Positions 1 through 8,475 of a stretch of 52,942 bases of DNA are shown piece by piece. The notes under the pieces were generated by a model. It saw only the letters and a program-made list of their open reading frames with translations, searched no databases and was not told the DNA's origin. How positions within the stretch are numbered: position 1 is the stretch's first letter; the number at the start of each line of letters is the position of its first letter. Source of the DNA: Gnetum montanum (taxonomy: Eukaryota > Streptophyta > Gnetopsida > Gnetales > Gnetaceae); the NCBI GenBank assembly GCA_015680685.1, contig MNCI01004933.1:208855-261796 (forward strand). The letters run 5' to 3'. A program made the translations under genes and the position numbers.

Positions 1-593
1 TGTTCGTGCCACCGCCTTTTGTTGCCGTCGAGCATTTTCTTGAGCATATTGATGACTATTTTGTTTGATGCTTTAGCTTGACCATTCGCCTGCGGGTAAT
101 AGGGAGAGGAAAAAGACTATCTAATGCCTAGGTTGTCACAGAAGGATTTGGTATCCGCGCTACTAAACTGTGGCCCATTGTCGGTCACAACAGTCATTGG
201 GAGACCAAATCTGGTTACTATGTTGTCCAAGATAAAATGGCAAACCTGTTGGGATGTGATTTTCCGCAGGGGGACAACTTCTACCCACTTCATAAAATAC
301 TCAGTAGTGGTAATAATGAAGCTATGCCCTACAGAAGATTTTGGCGTGATGGGTTCTATGATGTCTAGTCCCCATCATTGAAATGGCCATGTTATCTGCG
401 TTGTATGCAGTTCTGTAGGTGACACGTGTATAAGATTTGCATGACGTTGACACGTGTCACAGGTTTTAACCTTTGTCAAGAAATCTCTTTCCATGCGTGG
501 CCAGTAGTATCCTAAGCGGTGGATCTTTAGGGCCATAGCCCATGGGGCTACGTGGCCACCGCACAGTCCCTCGTGAACCTCGCTGACTATGTG
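1..593 (-). pseudogene. E1 integrase (zinc-binding domain and catalytic core), decayed and truncated
   Basis: This continues the reading frame of the RT-RNase H block without a frameshift. An HHCC zinc-binding region (HEGLCGGH ... CDTCQRH) comes first. The DDE core follows, with the first Asp in WGLDII and the second in TDNGPQF. Three in-frame stops break it: TAA 594-596, TGA 375-377 and TAG 117-119. The third catalytic residue, normally Glu in the motif after YYPQANGQ, is Lys here (codon AAA in QAKASN), so the enzyme would be inactive even without the stops. The C-terminal domain and 3' LTR lie beyond base 1. Confidence 0.9.
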
Positions 594-2702
594 TTACGCT
601 TGGTCTTTGTCAATGCAGGTAAGCAACACGCCATCAAAGGAGCGTCTATAGAGAGTGCTGTCTCTGATGATGACGTATTGCCTAGCCCGTTTACGGATTG
701 CGTCTTTCTGTGCATGCATTAATGTAGATGGCAGCTCACCTTGTAAAAGATAAGTTTTGATATTATCGTACCATTCAGGCGTGGTTTCCTCGAGAAGAGA
801 GGAGATTTGCGCCGCCTGAATGATAGGGTTTGCGCAGTTTGTAATTAATGCAGGGCAGGTGTTAAACAGCTGTGAAGGCATGTGTAAAGCCAGGGTGGCC
901 AGTGCATCGGCCAGCATGTTGTCGGTTCGTGGGACGTGTTGGGTGTCGAAGGTCGTAAATCGCCTCAGAAGATCTTTAGCCTGCTCGCAATAAGGCTGCA
1001 AATGTACAGCCTTGCAGGCGTAGACTCCAGTGATTTGATTTATGACAAGCATTGAATCGCCCCTAACCGCCAGGTGTTGAACATCGAGTTCACCTGTAGT
1101 TAGTAATCCCCTGAGGAGCCCCTCGTACTCTGCTACATTGTTCGTACAAGGGAAGGTCAAGCGATAAGCGTGTAGATGCACATCCTCAGGCGACAGCGTA
1201 ACAACAGTGGCAGCACTGGCGCCTTTAGTAGTGGAAGCTCCGTCAAAATATAACGTTGCTTCGAGGCCTATCGAGGCAGGGCTTAGACTGTGTACATGTT
1301 CGTCCGAGATTTCTGGTTCTATGGTTGCATGATTGTTAATCGGTGAAGTTATTAACTGGTCAGCTATAGCTTGGCCTTTCGTGGATGATTGGCCAATATA
1401 GTGCAGATCGAATTGTGCCGTGATAGCCTTCCAGCGAGCTATTTTACTACTCTCGTATAAGCTATGCGTAATGGCTCTAAGGATGTTGTTTTTATAGATG
1501 ACGTTAACTTGACTACGAAAAAGATAATGCCTACATTTCTTAAGCGTAAAAACTAATGCTAAGCAATTACGCTCGACGTCATTGTATCTCATCTCGTACG
1601 CACATAGACCATGGCTCAAGTAGTAGATGGGCATTTTTGACCCATCATCCCTTTTTTGACAAAGTAACGCTGCTATTGCTACGTCCGAAGTTGCGAGGTA
1701 AATGAAAAAAGGAAAATCCCTTTGTGGCGGGAAAACCGTCGGCAAATGTTGCAGTTCTTGTTTTAAACTATCAAACGCACGCTGGCAATCATCGGTCCAT
1801 TCGAAATTAACCCCCTTTTTCAGCAAGTGTTGCATAGGGTGTAACTTGTTGGTTAACCTCAAAATGAATTGGCGTATAAACTGTAAGCGTCCCTGTAACC
1901 CATGTAATTGCTTGAGGTCTGTGGGAGGTGTTAACTCGACAATGGCTTTGACTTTATCAGGGTCAACTCGTATGCCGGTTTCTGATACCACAAACCCCAT
2001 CATGCGTCCGGTTTTGACTCTGAATACACACTTCTTTGGGTTAAGCCGAAGCTCGTGTGTGAAACATCTTTTAAGGACTAACTCCAGGTCCTTTGAATGA
2101 TCTTCTGACTTCAAAGACTTCACAGCTATGTCGTCTACGTAATCATTCAGCCTTCCTAGGAGGTAATCACTGAAGATGTATGTCATGGCCCGTTGGTATG
2201 TTGCTTTGGCATTCTTCAGACCAAAAGGCATCATGGTGTAGCAAAATGTGCCCCAGGGTGTCCTGAACGTCATGGTCAGTTGGTGTTCTGGGTTAATGCG
2301 AATCTGGTTATAGCCTGAAAAGCCATCCATGAAGGACAGAAGCGTATTCCCAGCTGTTGTATCCACTAGCTGGTCGATACTCGGCAACAGGAAGTTATCC
2401 TTGATTGTGGCCTTGTTCAAATCCCGGAAGTCTATGCATATGCGTATGCTCCTGGTCTTCTTCGGCATGACCACAATTTTGGATACCCAGTCTGAGTAAT
2501 CGACTGTGCGGATGAAACCAGCCTGGTATAGCTTAGTGATTTCATCACGCACCGCTAGCGTGATCTCTGGTTTGATTTTGCGTGCCTTTTGCCTAACCGC
2601 TTTAATCTGTGGATCCAGGATAATGTTATGCTTGATTAACCTAGGATCTAACCCAGGCATATCCTCGTATGACCATGCAAAGACAGTAATGTTGTCTTGC
2701 AA
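594..2702 (-). CDS. E1 reverse transcriptase, RNase H and second (archaeal-type) RNase H block
   Basis: An open stretch of 702 codons inside the decayed pol frame. RT lies at about residues 55-235, with the first Asp in FMDGFSGYNQ (126) and the YVDD box at 188-191. The usual gypsy RNase H follows at about 320-440 (FFIYLATSD...). A second RNase H at about 480-605 has LYFDGAS (D487), AEYEGL (E525), VRGDS (D549) and LADAL (D599). In the intact element the enzyme copies genomic RNA into DNA in the virus-like particle. The block is flanked by TAG 2706-2708 and TAA 594-596, so the open frame is a remnant of a polyprotein, and its first codon (TTG) is not a real start. Confidence 0.92.
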   Translation of the reverse strand: MQDNITVFAWSYEDMPGLDPRLIKHNIILDPQIKAVRQKARKIKPEITLAVRDEITKLYQAGFIRTVDYSDWVSKIVVMPKKTRSIRICIDFRDLNKATIKDNFLLPSIDQLVDTTAGNTLLSFMDGFSGYNQIRINPEHQLTMTFRTPWGTFCYTMMPFGLKNAKATYQRAMTYIFSDYLLGRLNDYVDDIAVKSLKSEDHSKDLELVLKRCFTHELRLNPKKCVFRVKTGRMMGFVVSETGIRVDPDKVKAIVELTPPTDLKQLHGLQGRLQFIRQFILRLTNKLHPMQHLLKKGVNFEWTDDCQRAFDSLKQELQHLPTVFPPQRDFPFFIYLATSDVAIAALLCQKRDDGSKMPIYYLSHGLCAYEMRYNDVERNCLALVFTLKKCRHYLFRSQVNVIYKNNILRAITHSLYESSKIARWKAITAQFDLHYIGQSSTKGQAIADQLITSPINNHATIEPEISDEHVHSLSPASIGLEATLYFDGASTTKGASAATVVTLSPEDVHLHAYRLTFPCTNNVAEYEGLLRGLLTTGELDVQHLAVRGDSMLVINQITGVYACKAVHLQPYCEQAKDLLRRFTTFDTQHVPRTDNMLADALATLALHMPSQLFNTCPALITNCANPIIQAAQISSLLEETTPEWYDNIKTYLLQGELPSTLMHAQKDAIRKRARQYVIIRDSTLYRRSFDGVLLTCIDKDQA

Positions 2703-2705
2703 GAC

Positions 2706-3041
2706 CTATTTTATAGTGTTGTGCATTTTTTCGTCTAACAAAGAACTAACTTTGAGCGTTTTAGTCTCACCCTTATGCGTAACGATAGGGACCTCACTGA
2801 GGGGGTCCTCGGTTATGTCTCCAGCCTCCAGGTATAGCGTGCGCGTTGAATGTTCTGGCCATTCTGGGGACGTCTCTGATGTGGCTATTGTTACGCTTTC
2901 TAAGGGGAGGTTAACGTCTACTAACGTGGAGTCAAACTGTCTAATTAACTTCCCGTATGGGCCTATCAAAGTTAAGGGTGTTGAAACTGTGGTGTCCATT
3001 CTCCGTCTGTCCTGCAAAACCGGCAAGTGCGTAAATGGTTA
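2706..3041 (-). pseudogene. E1 pol N-terminal segment upstream of RT
   Basis: About 105 residues in the same frame as RT, separated from it by one in-frame TAG (2706-2708). It aligns with the segment at 41181-41474 in E2: both carry GPYG/GPYR, then EWPEH/DWPKN, then LEAGDI/LEADNI and EVPI. It has no recognised catalytic motif; it links protease and RT in these elements. An in-frame TAA lies just upstream (3039-3041), and E2 has a TAA at the equivalent place. This upstream stop may therefore mark the original limit of the pol exon rather than decay. Confidence 0.8.
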
Positions 3042-3042
3042 G
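3012..3042 (-). promoter_or_regulatory. Candidate 3' splice site before E1 pol
   Basis: On the minus strand a CTAAC branch-point-like motif (3038-3042) lies about 25 nt before TTTTGCAG ending at 3012, immediately followed by the pol reading frame. Spacing and sequence fit a plant intron end. Ogre elements, also Tat-type, are known to carry an intron between protease and RT. Use of this site is inferred. Confidence 0.45.
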
Positions 3043-3474
3043 GAGACAAGTGACGTGATGTCACCGAACATGGAAGGGTAACTGAATTTTGAATATTATA
3101 GACAAGCTATAATCAATGTAACCCAATTACGAGGCGATAAGATGTGGTAGTTTAACATCATTTCAGATAGCGGCGCGTGCGACATCAACCGCATTAATAT
3201 GTGGTTTTTCGGATTCCGTTTCAGGAAAGTTCCGCTTAAATATGATATCAAGTCAGTGATGCTCGCGTATAAGTAAGTGGTTCTTCGATGAGAACAGGCT
3301 GTTGGCTATCGAGAATTCAAATTCATGACTGTCGCTGAGAAAAGGAAGAGCAGAGAGTTAGGGCATGTAATCTTGTGAAGATTTGCAAGCGTTAAGGTGT
3401 GAAAGAATTCTGAAGCCGTCGCAACGGCACCGAAGAATAAGAAGAAGAACACAAAACTGGCCAAAATCGACGAA
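3042..3474 (+). promoter_or_regulatory. 5' flank of the antisense gene in E1, possible promoter
   Basis: No pol or gag similarity is seen here. A TATA-like TATAAGTA lies at 3268-3275, and an ATG at 3325 opens a short lysine-rich frame (17 codons) that stops before exon A. Upstream of the chosen ATG (3475) the exon A frame stays open back to a TGA at about 3400-3402 and is rich in Lys (PKNKKKNTK). The true first exon may therefore begin earlier or involve one more splice. The promoter call is tentative. Confidence 0.3.
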
Positions 3475-3542
3475 ATGCAAGCAACTCTGGACTGTGTTTC
3501 GCAGGCGTTGATCGATGTTGGTGACCCTACGCCGTTGAACCG
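3475..3542 (+). CDS. Antisense gene exon A (N-terminus)
   Basis: Encodes MQATLDCVSQALIDVGD... and ends in CG followed by the donor GTTAGT. Two leftover bases join the single T at the start of exon B to complete an Arg codon. No counterpart was located in E2. The start codon is a guess, because the frame is open for about 70 bases upstream. Confidence 0.45.
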
Positions 3543-6500
3543 GTTAGTCATTCCTTATGTGCTTACATTCATTTCTATGGCTACTTTTTGTGGTATATTT
3601 CCGTTTGCGTGCATGTTGATTTCGAGTTATGGACCTCGGGCTAATGCGAGGGTTTGAAAAGGTTGCGTTTATCACCGTTGTCAGAGACGAACCTTGCATT
3701 AATGCAAGGGTTTGGGCGATTTCGGCCTGGGTGCATTTTATGAGTTTTCTGTGTTAGTCGTGTGAATGCAAATGTAGGTGTTAATATACACTTTGGCTTT
3801 TCTATACAGTGTCGTGCTGAAGCCCATCCTGATTGTGCTAGACCTCATTGGGGTTTTGTGCTGGTTGAACCCCATCGTCCCCAATGTCCCTCCCCCTCAC
3901 ACACGAGTGCAGGGGAAGGCCATCTGGTTCCGAAAGGGGGCGCTGGAGTTTCTGCAGTTTTTACTGCGCAACTTCAGCATCATTGTCTGGTCTAATGTAA
4001 CTGGTGATGTTGCCGATGCCATTTTAGAGGACCTGCTGGCGGGGTCTGCGCAGGGGATCCTTGCCTACTTGACAAATGGGGCCATCGACACGGGCCATCC
4101 CGAGGACCAAGCGCTTAGCGCCCGCGGTTTTAGGAGCTTACAATGGATCTGGGGCATGGCCCATTTCAACTGTTATCATGCATATAACACGCTGTTCGTG
4201 GCTCGTCATGTGTCGACGTACTTCCAGAACCCACAAGGCACGGTGTAATACGCGGGCGGGTAAGAAGATTTTATTGGTGTCTACTTTTCTGTCTTGTTGT
4301 CTACGTGCAATGTAGGAGAAGTCTATGCACAAAATGTAAAAGAAGCTTACGCTGTATGGTACAGGTTTTTTATACATGAAAACAGGTTAATTGGCGATGG
4401 CGATACGTTGGCCTGGGCCGAAACGGCAATAATGGCGTTCACCGTGACCAACAACGTGCGTGCCGGTGTTATCGGGAAAATTGGCCATGAGATGCATGAG
4501 TATCACACCCGCTATGAGCGTCCTTTTAATAATTTTCAAGAACTCGGGTGGCTGCACAATGACTGGACCTTGGATCCGCCCCTCACCGTCGAGGACGTGC
4601 AGAAGGAACTCCCGCCATTTCCATTGCCGTTTGGCCTCGGTAAGGCCGCTGCGTGCTCTAATGTTATGCGTGGTGTTGTGAATCATGGACACTATGTAAT
4701 AATGTTTCTGTTTGACTTGCGTTTTATGCCTTTCAGTCAGGGAATCCCGGGAGATTACCCTTACGATTTCCGGCCACGAGGCGAGGGATGTTCTCTTTCG
4801 CTACGGCGATATTAAGGAGGCACAGCATTGGCTCGGCCACTCGGCGGCCTCAGTTGCAGTGACCACCAAGATCCAGACTGCAGGGCTAATGCACCTATTT
4901 TTGGATGCGACCCTTGATGTCCCCGCCAGCAAAATGATAGCCTTGGTTAACTCCTTCAGCGAGAAGGCGGATCGTTTTAGCACGCGTGTGCATAACATGC
5001 ACATAAACTTCGATATTAACGCTCAGCTCTTCTCGGACCTGTTTGGCATCCCCTCGAACGGCCTTCCCGTAAAAGTGAAGACTAAGAGGAGCACTAGAGT
5101 CGAGGAGTTTCTGAAGGAGTGGGTGAGGATCCACAAAGAGACCAAGGGGTTTCCTTGTGATAAATTTGAAATGGGGATCGCCAAGACACTTTATCCCCTT
5201 TTTCGAGCCCGGACCTTCCCCAAAACCCTTTCGCAGGCGAAGTTCCTTTCGGTAGAACAGACCCATATCATGCAAGAGGTCTTGGAAGAGGGAGCCCGGT
5301 TTGATTGGGCGAGCCATCTTGCCAAGGGACTATGCAGTGAAATGGTCAAGCTTCGGGAGAAGCTCGAGTCCCGTTTCAACGTGCATTACGCCTTTTTCAT
5401 AGCTTGCCTCCGGCGGTTTGTTGAGTTTCTGGTCGTTCAGAGGAATGGGGTCTGGGTACAGCAAGATCGCGACCAGCTATCCAGACCTTGGATTGCCCAC
5501 ATTCTCAGCACTACCCGTGGGCAGGATCCGCCGGAAGGGATCAGGGAGTCGTTGTCTGTAACGACTAAAGGCTTGACGGTGCCCCGAGTGCGAGGTCTTG
5601 ACAGCGTAGGTGGGATAATGCCTACCTACACCGGCGATGCCTCGCAGGGGAAACGCTTGGCGGAGGAGGTTGTGGAATCGGCATCTCAGCAAAAAAGGCT
5701 CCGGCTAACCGAGGCCCTTGGGGGTGATGCAGGCCAAACTGTTGGGATCAAGGTGCAGTGGAATAAGCCTCCGCCTGGTGAGTGTGAAAGGATTGTATAC
5801 GCAATGCTTTACTTAGATGATCTGGAATTATATGCTAACGTATGGTGGTGTAAACAACAAAAATGATAGGGGAATTGACCCCTGAGACAGGGGCGATGGT
5901 ACTAAGCCGTGGAGAGGGGGCCTCAATTTTGGAAGAAGAGGCCCTTGCTGTTAATACGAGCCGTGTGCAGGTTCCAGTGCGTGAGGTGGCCCCAGCAGCT
6001 AGCGGAAGCCGCGTACAGATTGGGGTGCGTGAGGAGACCCCAGCTACCAGAACCAGTGATGCACAGACTCCAGTGCGTGAAAGGGAAAGAGATACGGAAG
6101 ATGTTGATGAAATCGCCACTGTCACCGGCAGAGGTAATGAGTGCGTTAGCGTGTTTTAAAAAAATCTGTTAATGGAGGCAATGTCTAACCAAATTACGCT
6201 ATAAGGGAAGAAGATGCCTCAACGTCTGCTGCTGTTAGCAAAATGTGGAGAGACATCCCCGATAAATTTGCCTTCATGGAAGGCGTCGTCAGTGACATGA
6301 TCGAGCATCTGGAACGCGTTGAACCTGGCGCTGGTAAGTTGACAAAGTTACAACATGATGTCTTGGTAATGTGTCATCCGTATTGATGCTTATTTTCTGT
6401 CAGGAGCTCACCTCCGATGGGATCCCGCGGAGCCCATTGACCTAGACACATCGGAGCCCCCACCCGATGGGGCAGTCGTGCCATGCCACATTTATGAGGA

Positions 6501-7550
6501 AATGCGTAAATGTGTGTTACGCTCGACGCGCTCCGTATGGGAAAGTAGGAATGTTAATGAAGGCCTATGGAAAAGGCTGCAACGGTCAGAGCAGAGGGTT
6601 GAATCCTTGAGCAAGGAAGTCGACGACCTAAGGGTGCGGTACGAGTTCCTACAAGCTCGAGCGAAGGGGGATGAAGACTGGCATACCGCTGTTATTGATC
6701 ACTCCCGTTATTGGACAGCCATCAAGAAGAGCGTACAGACCAGTCGGGCGTTAGTAGAGCAAAGGATGCAAATTGAGCTCCTAGCTCAGAAAAGCTGGGA
6801 TTGGAGGGACTACTGCGCGAGCGTACAGGAATGGGGGCAGAAGGAGAAGGACCACAAGCATGTATATAAAAGGGAAAGCACCGCTTATATAAAACGTTAC
6901 CGCGATTCCGCCGTTAAAGCTCGATCCCTGGAGGTTTTCTTTGACACCATCAGAGCGTCCGAAGCTTTCAAGAAGTTTGAAGAGCAGGTGACTATAACTG
7001 CATCCCCAGAGAGAGCAATGGTTTTACTTGGGAATCAGGCTACAATCCCTACTTTCTTCCCAGATCCACCCTGCTGGAGTAGCGTGGAGAAAGGGAAGGT
7101 GAAAGCTGGCGCTGGGTTGAGCGAGGATGTGTGGCCAGACCTGACAGAGGATGAGATCATGCAGCGTTTGTGGGTTGGTTTGGACAAGCTTCCCTTTGTC
7201 GCTGAAGCAGGGCCGTCGCGAGTAAGTTTACGCATGGCTTAGTTGGAGAATTTTCTGACTAGCGTCGTCTATTCTAATTTTTTGATGTTATTTGGTTTTA
7301 GGTACCGGAATAAGGTAGAGAAAGTACGCTAGCTGAAAGGCTGGGAGAGGAAACAATGGAAGCAGAGGTGGAACGAAACGATGAAGAGCATCCTCCTGTG
7401 GAGCCAATGCTGGAACGAGAGCCTCATGAAGAGGCAATCTTTCATGAAGGGATAATCCCCAGAAACGATGGCCCACTAGAGGACGACCTTTTGGGGCTGG
7501 ATTCAGAGTTAAAAGATACCGGTGATAGTGGCAGTAGGGGGAATGTGTAA
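3475..7550 (+). CDS. Opposite-strand multi-exon gene carried by E1 (eight predicted exons, about 1,096 codons)
   Basis: Predicted exons are 3475-3542, 3810-4259, 4365-4639, 4737-5777, 5870-6133, 6211-6333, 6404-7221 and 7302-7550. Introns of 70-267 bp all follow GT...AG. Exon lengths sum to 3,288 nt and keep one frame across all seven junctions. The N-terminal 60-70 residues of exon B resemble FCP1/NIF-type HAD phosphatases; the remainder is unrecognised, with an acidic region in exon E, a coiled coil in exon G and an acidic tail in exon H. Only two in-frame stops are seen (TAA 4246-4248 and TAA 7311-7313), fewer than in the gag or pol of the same element. The same gene in the same position and orientation exists in E2, so it belongs to the element family and is not a chance host fragment. 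The start codon and exon F acceptor are the least certain points. Confidence 0.72.
3810..4259 (+). CDS. Antisense gene exon B: FCP1/NIF-like HAD phosphatase-type domain
   Basis: The acceptor is TTTCTATACAG and the donor is GTAAGA (4260). ILIVLDLIGVL corresponds to HAD motif I (normally DxDG), with only the first Asp kept. WFRKGALEFLQFLLRNFSI followed by VWSNV matches the region leading to motif II in FCP1-like plant proteins, where a Ser or Thr follows VW. The rest (about 90 residues) has no recognised motif. The exon is 450 nt long, identical to its E2 counterpart (38820-39269). One TAA (4246-4248) lies four codons before the donor where E2 has TAT. Lack of the second Asp suggests a non-catalytic or altered domain. 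Confidence 0.7.
4365..4639 (+). CDS. Antisense gene exon C
   Basis: The acceptor ATGGTACAG and donor GTAAGG (4640) match the exon limits in E2 (38464-38734) in position and phase. Key shared residues are HEN/DEN near the start and GWLHNDW/GWLHEDW near the end, followed by a Pro-rich PFPLPFG/NLPTPFT. No known family is recognised. Introns before and after are 105 and 97 bp. Confidence 0.68.
4737..5777 (+). CDS. Antisense gene exon D (largest exon)
   Basis: The acceptor TATGCCTTTCAG and donor GTGAGT (5778) bound an uninterrupted frame of 347 codons. It contains ISGHEARDVLF, a GLMHLFLDATLDVPASKMI segment and FSDLFGIPSNGLPV, which aligns with FLSDLFGVPMDG in E2 (37427-38374). The FSDLFGIP.DG style recalls plant-mobile-domain and other plant transposon-associated proteins, but I cannot assign a family. 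The last 100 residues are basic and polar and less conserved. Confidence 0.7.
5870..6133 (+). CDS. Antisense gene exon E: acidic, low-complexity segment
   Basis: The frame is open for 88 codons between an AG at 5869 and the donor GTAATG (6134). It contains three imperfect repeats of about 18 residues built around VPVRE, IGVRE and TPVRE, each followed by E/T/A-rich sequence. The phase at the 5' end (one base carried over) equals that of the E2 exon at 30074. A CTAAC branch-like motif precedes it, but the pyrimidine tract is poor. Confidence 0.55.
6211..6333 (+). CDS. Antisense gene exon F
   Basis: Encodes a short helix-like stretch whose core FAFMEGVVSDMIEHL aligns with MDFVTGIVNDVVSCL in E2 (29515-29714). 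The donor is GTAAGT (6334), one base into a codon, as in E2. The acceptor is placed by frame at 6210; a stronger-looking AG at 6205 would break the frame, so the 5' limit is uncertain. Confidence 0.55.
6404..7221 (+). CDS. Antisense gene exon G: coiled-coil region
   Basis: The acceptor TTATTTTCTGTCAG and perfect donor GTAAGT (7222) bound 272 open codons. AHLRWDP aligns with TKLQWDP at the homologous exon start in E2. A coiled coil (LWKRLQRSEQRVESLSKEV...) follows, then YWTAIKKSV/YWTFLKKKV, KDHKH/NNHKH, and a C-terminal EDVWPDLTEDEIMQRL aligning with EEDWENVPKEEILQRL. No enzymatic motif is seen; a structural or interaction role is only an inference. Confidence 0.7.
7302..7550 (+). CDS. Antisense gene exon H: acidic C-terminus
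   Basis: The acceptor TATTTGGTTTTAG (ending 7301) is preceded by a TTCTAAT branch-like motif. Three codons in there is a TAA (7311-7313); beyond it the same frame stays open to 7550 and encodes a Glu/Asp-rich tail. Either the protein ends at 7313 or the TAA is a later mutation. The last exon in E2 is also short (about 26 codons). Confidence 0.45.
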
Positions 7551-7736
7551 TTATTATTGACGCAAAATTTTGTTAATGTTGAGTGTAGTATCATGTTACA
7601 AATGACTGGAAAGACATGTTATAAAACTTGGTGGATGCGTTGGATATCAATTACATCTATATTTTTTTTGTTTCGTCGATATAGTATGAGTGTAACTGTT
7701 GAAAAGTTCACCTAAGTAATAATGATAGCGTAATTC
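7551..7736. other. A/T-rich spacer after the antisense gene
   Basis: No open frame or recognisable repeat is seen. It presumably holds the 3' end of the antisense transcript, but no canonical AATAAA is visible. Confidence 0.4.
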
Positions 7737-8475
7737 CTAGTTTAGGGCCGTTGCGGGCCTGATGCGTAAAGTAAAGAAAACGTAAATGGTGATTATAGAT
7801 AACTTCGGATAACTGGTTTAACGTCGTTGCAGGCCAGAGGGTAACTGCGTAAATGATAATAAACAGTCCTGCATTACTAGTTTAAGGCCGTTGCGGGCCA
7901 GCTGCGTAACTATGCATAACAGTACGAAAAGATTGATTTTGTATTTTGTATAACTAGTTTAAGGCCGTTGCGGGCTGGAACTAGTTTAGGGCCATTGCAG
8001 GCCGGAAGCATAAATGGTGATTGTAGATAACTCCGGACTACTAGTTTAAGGCCATTGCGGGCTAGCACACGAGTTTGCATAAATTAGCTACTAGTTTAAG
8101 GCCATTACGGACCGACATACGAGTTTGCGTAAATTAGCTACTAGTTTAAGGCCATTGCGGGCTGACTGCGTAACTACTTATAACAGTATAAGGAGGTGGT
8201 TGATTTTTTATAACTAGTTTAAGGCCGTTGCGGGCCAAAGGGTCACTGCATAAATGATAATAAGTAATCCTGCATTACTAGTTAAGGCCATTGCAGGCCA
8301 ACATACAAGTTACCACATAACAGAATATAATCCTGCATAAGTGCGTAAAATAATGTGAAAGTGTAAATGAGGATTGTAGACAACTAGTTTAAGGCCGTTG
8401 CGGGCCAACTGCGTAACTGCATACAACGGTGTGAATGGGTTAACTTTGTATAACTAGTTTAAGGCCGTTGCGGGC
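7737..8475 (-). repeat. E1 hairpin array: about 12 spaced copies of a GGCC/GGCC stem-loop
   Basis: On the minus (element) strand each unit has stem GGCC, loop CGCAAC, stem GGCC, then the tail TTAAACTAG. Copies begin near 7737, 7811, 7876, 7947, 7979, 8040, 8089, 8139, 8212, 8277, 8382 and 8451. Spacing is irregular (about 30-105 bp), with spacers rich in TGCGTAA. Several copies carry a transition that breaks the outer pair. The array lies between the end of gag-protease and the 3' end of the antisense gene. E2 has equivalent arrays with other stem sequences. Confidence 0.85.

Noticed and set aside
124-381. Plus-strand 85-codon frame
   Set aside because: Exact complement of the E1 integrase core; shadow frame.
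1702-2100. Plus-strand 132-codon frame
   Set aside because: Shadow of the RT-RNase H block; no protein-like features.
4294-4364. Exon C starting at the TGTAG acceptor at 4315
   Set aside because: It breaks the frame with exon B; the ACAG at 4361-4364 keeps the frame and matches the E2 exon start.
3475-7550. Antisense gene as an ordinary host gene into which E1 inserted, or a chance host fragment
   Set aside because: A homologous gene in the same place and orientation lies in E2, which is a separate insertion 25 kb away flanked by its own LTRs.
7737-8475. CRISPR-like array of repeats with spacers
   Set aside because: Plant retrotransposon context; repeat copies are imperfect, spacing varies from about 30 to 105 bp, and spacers share words with each other.
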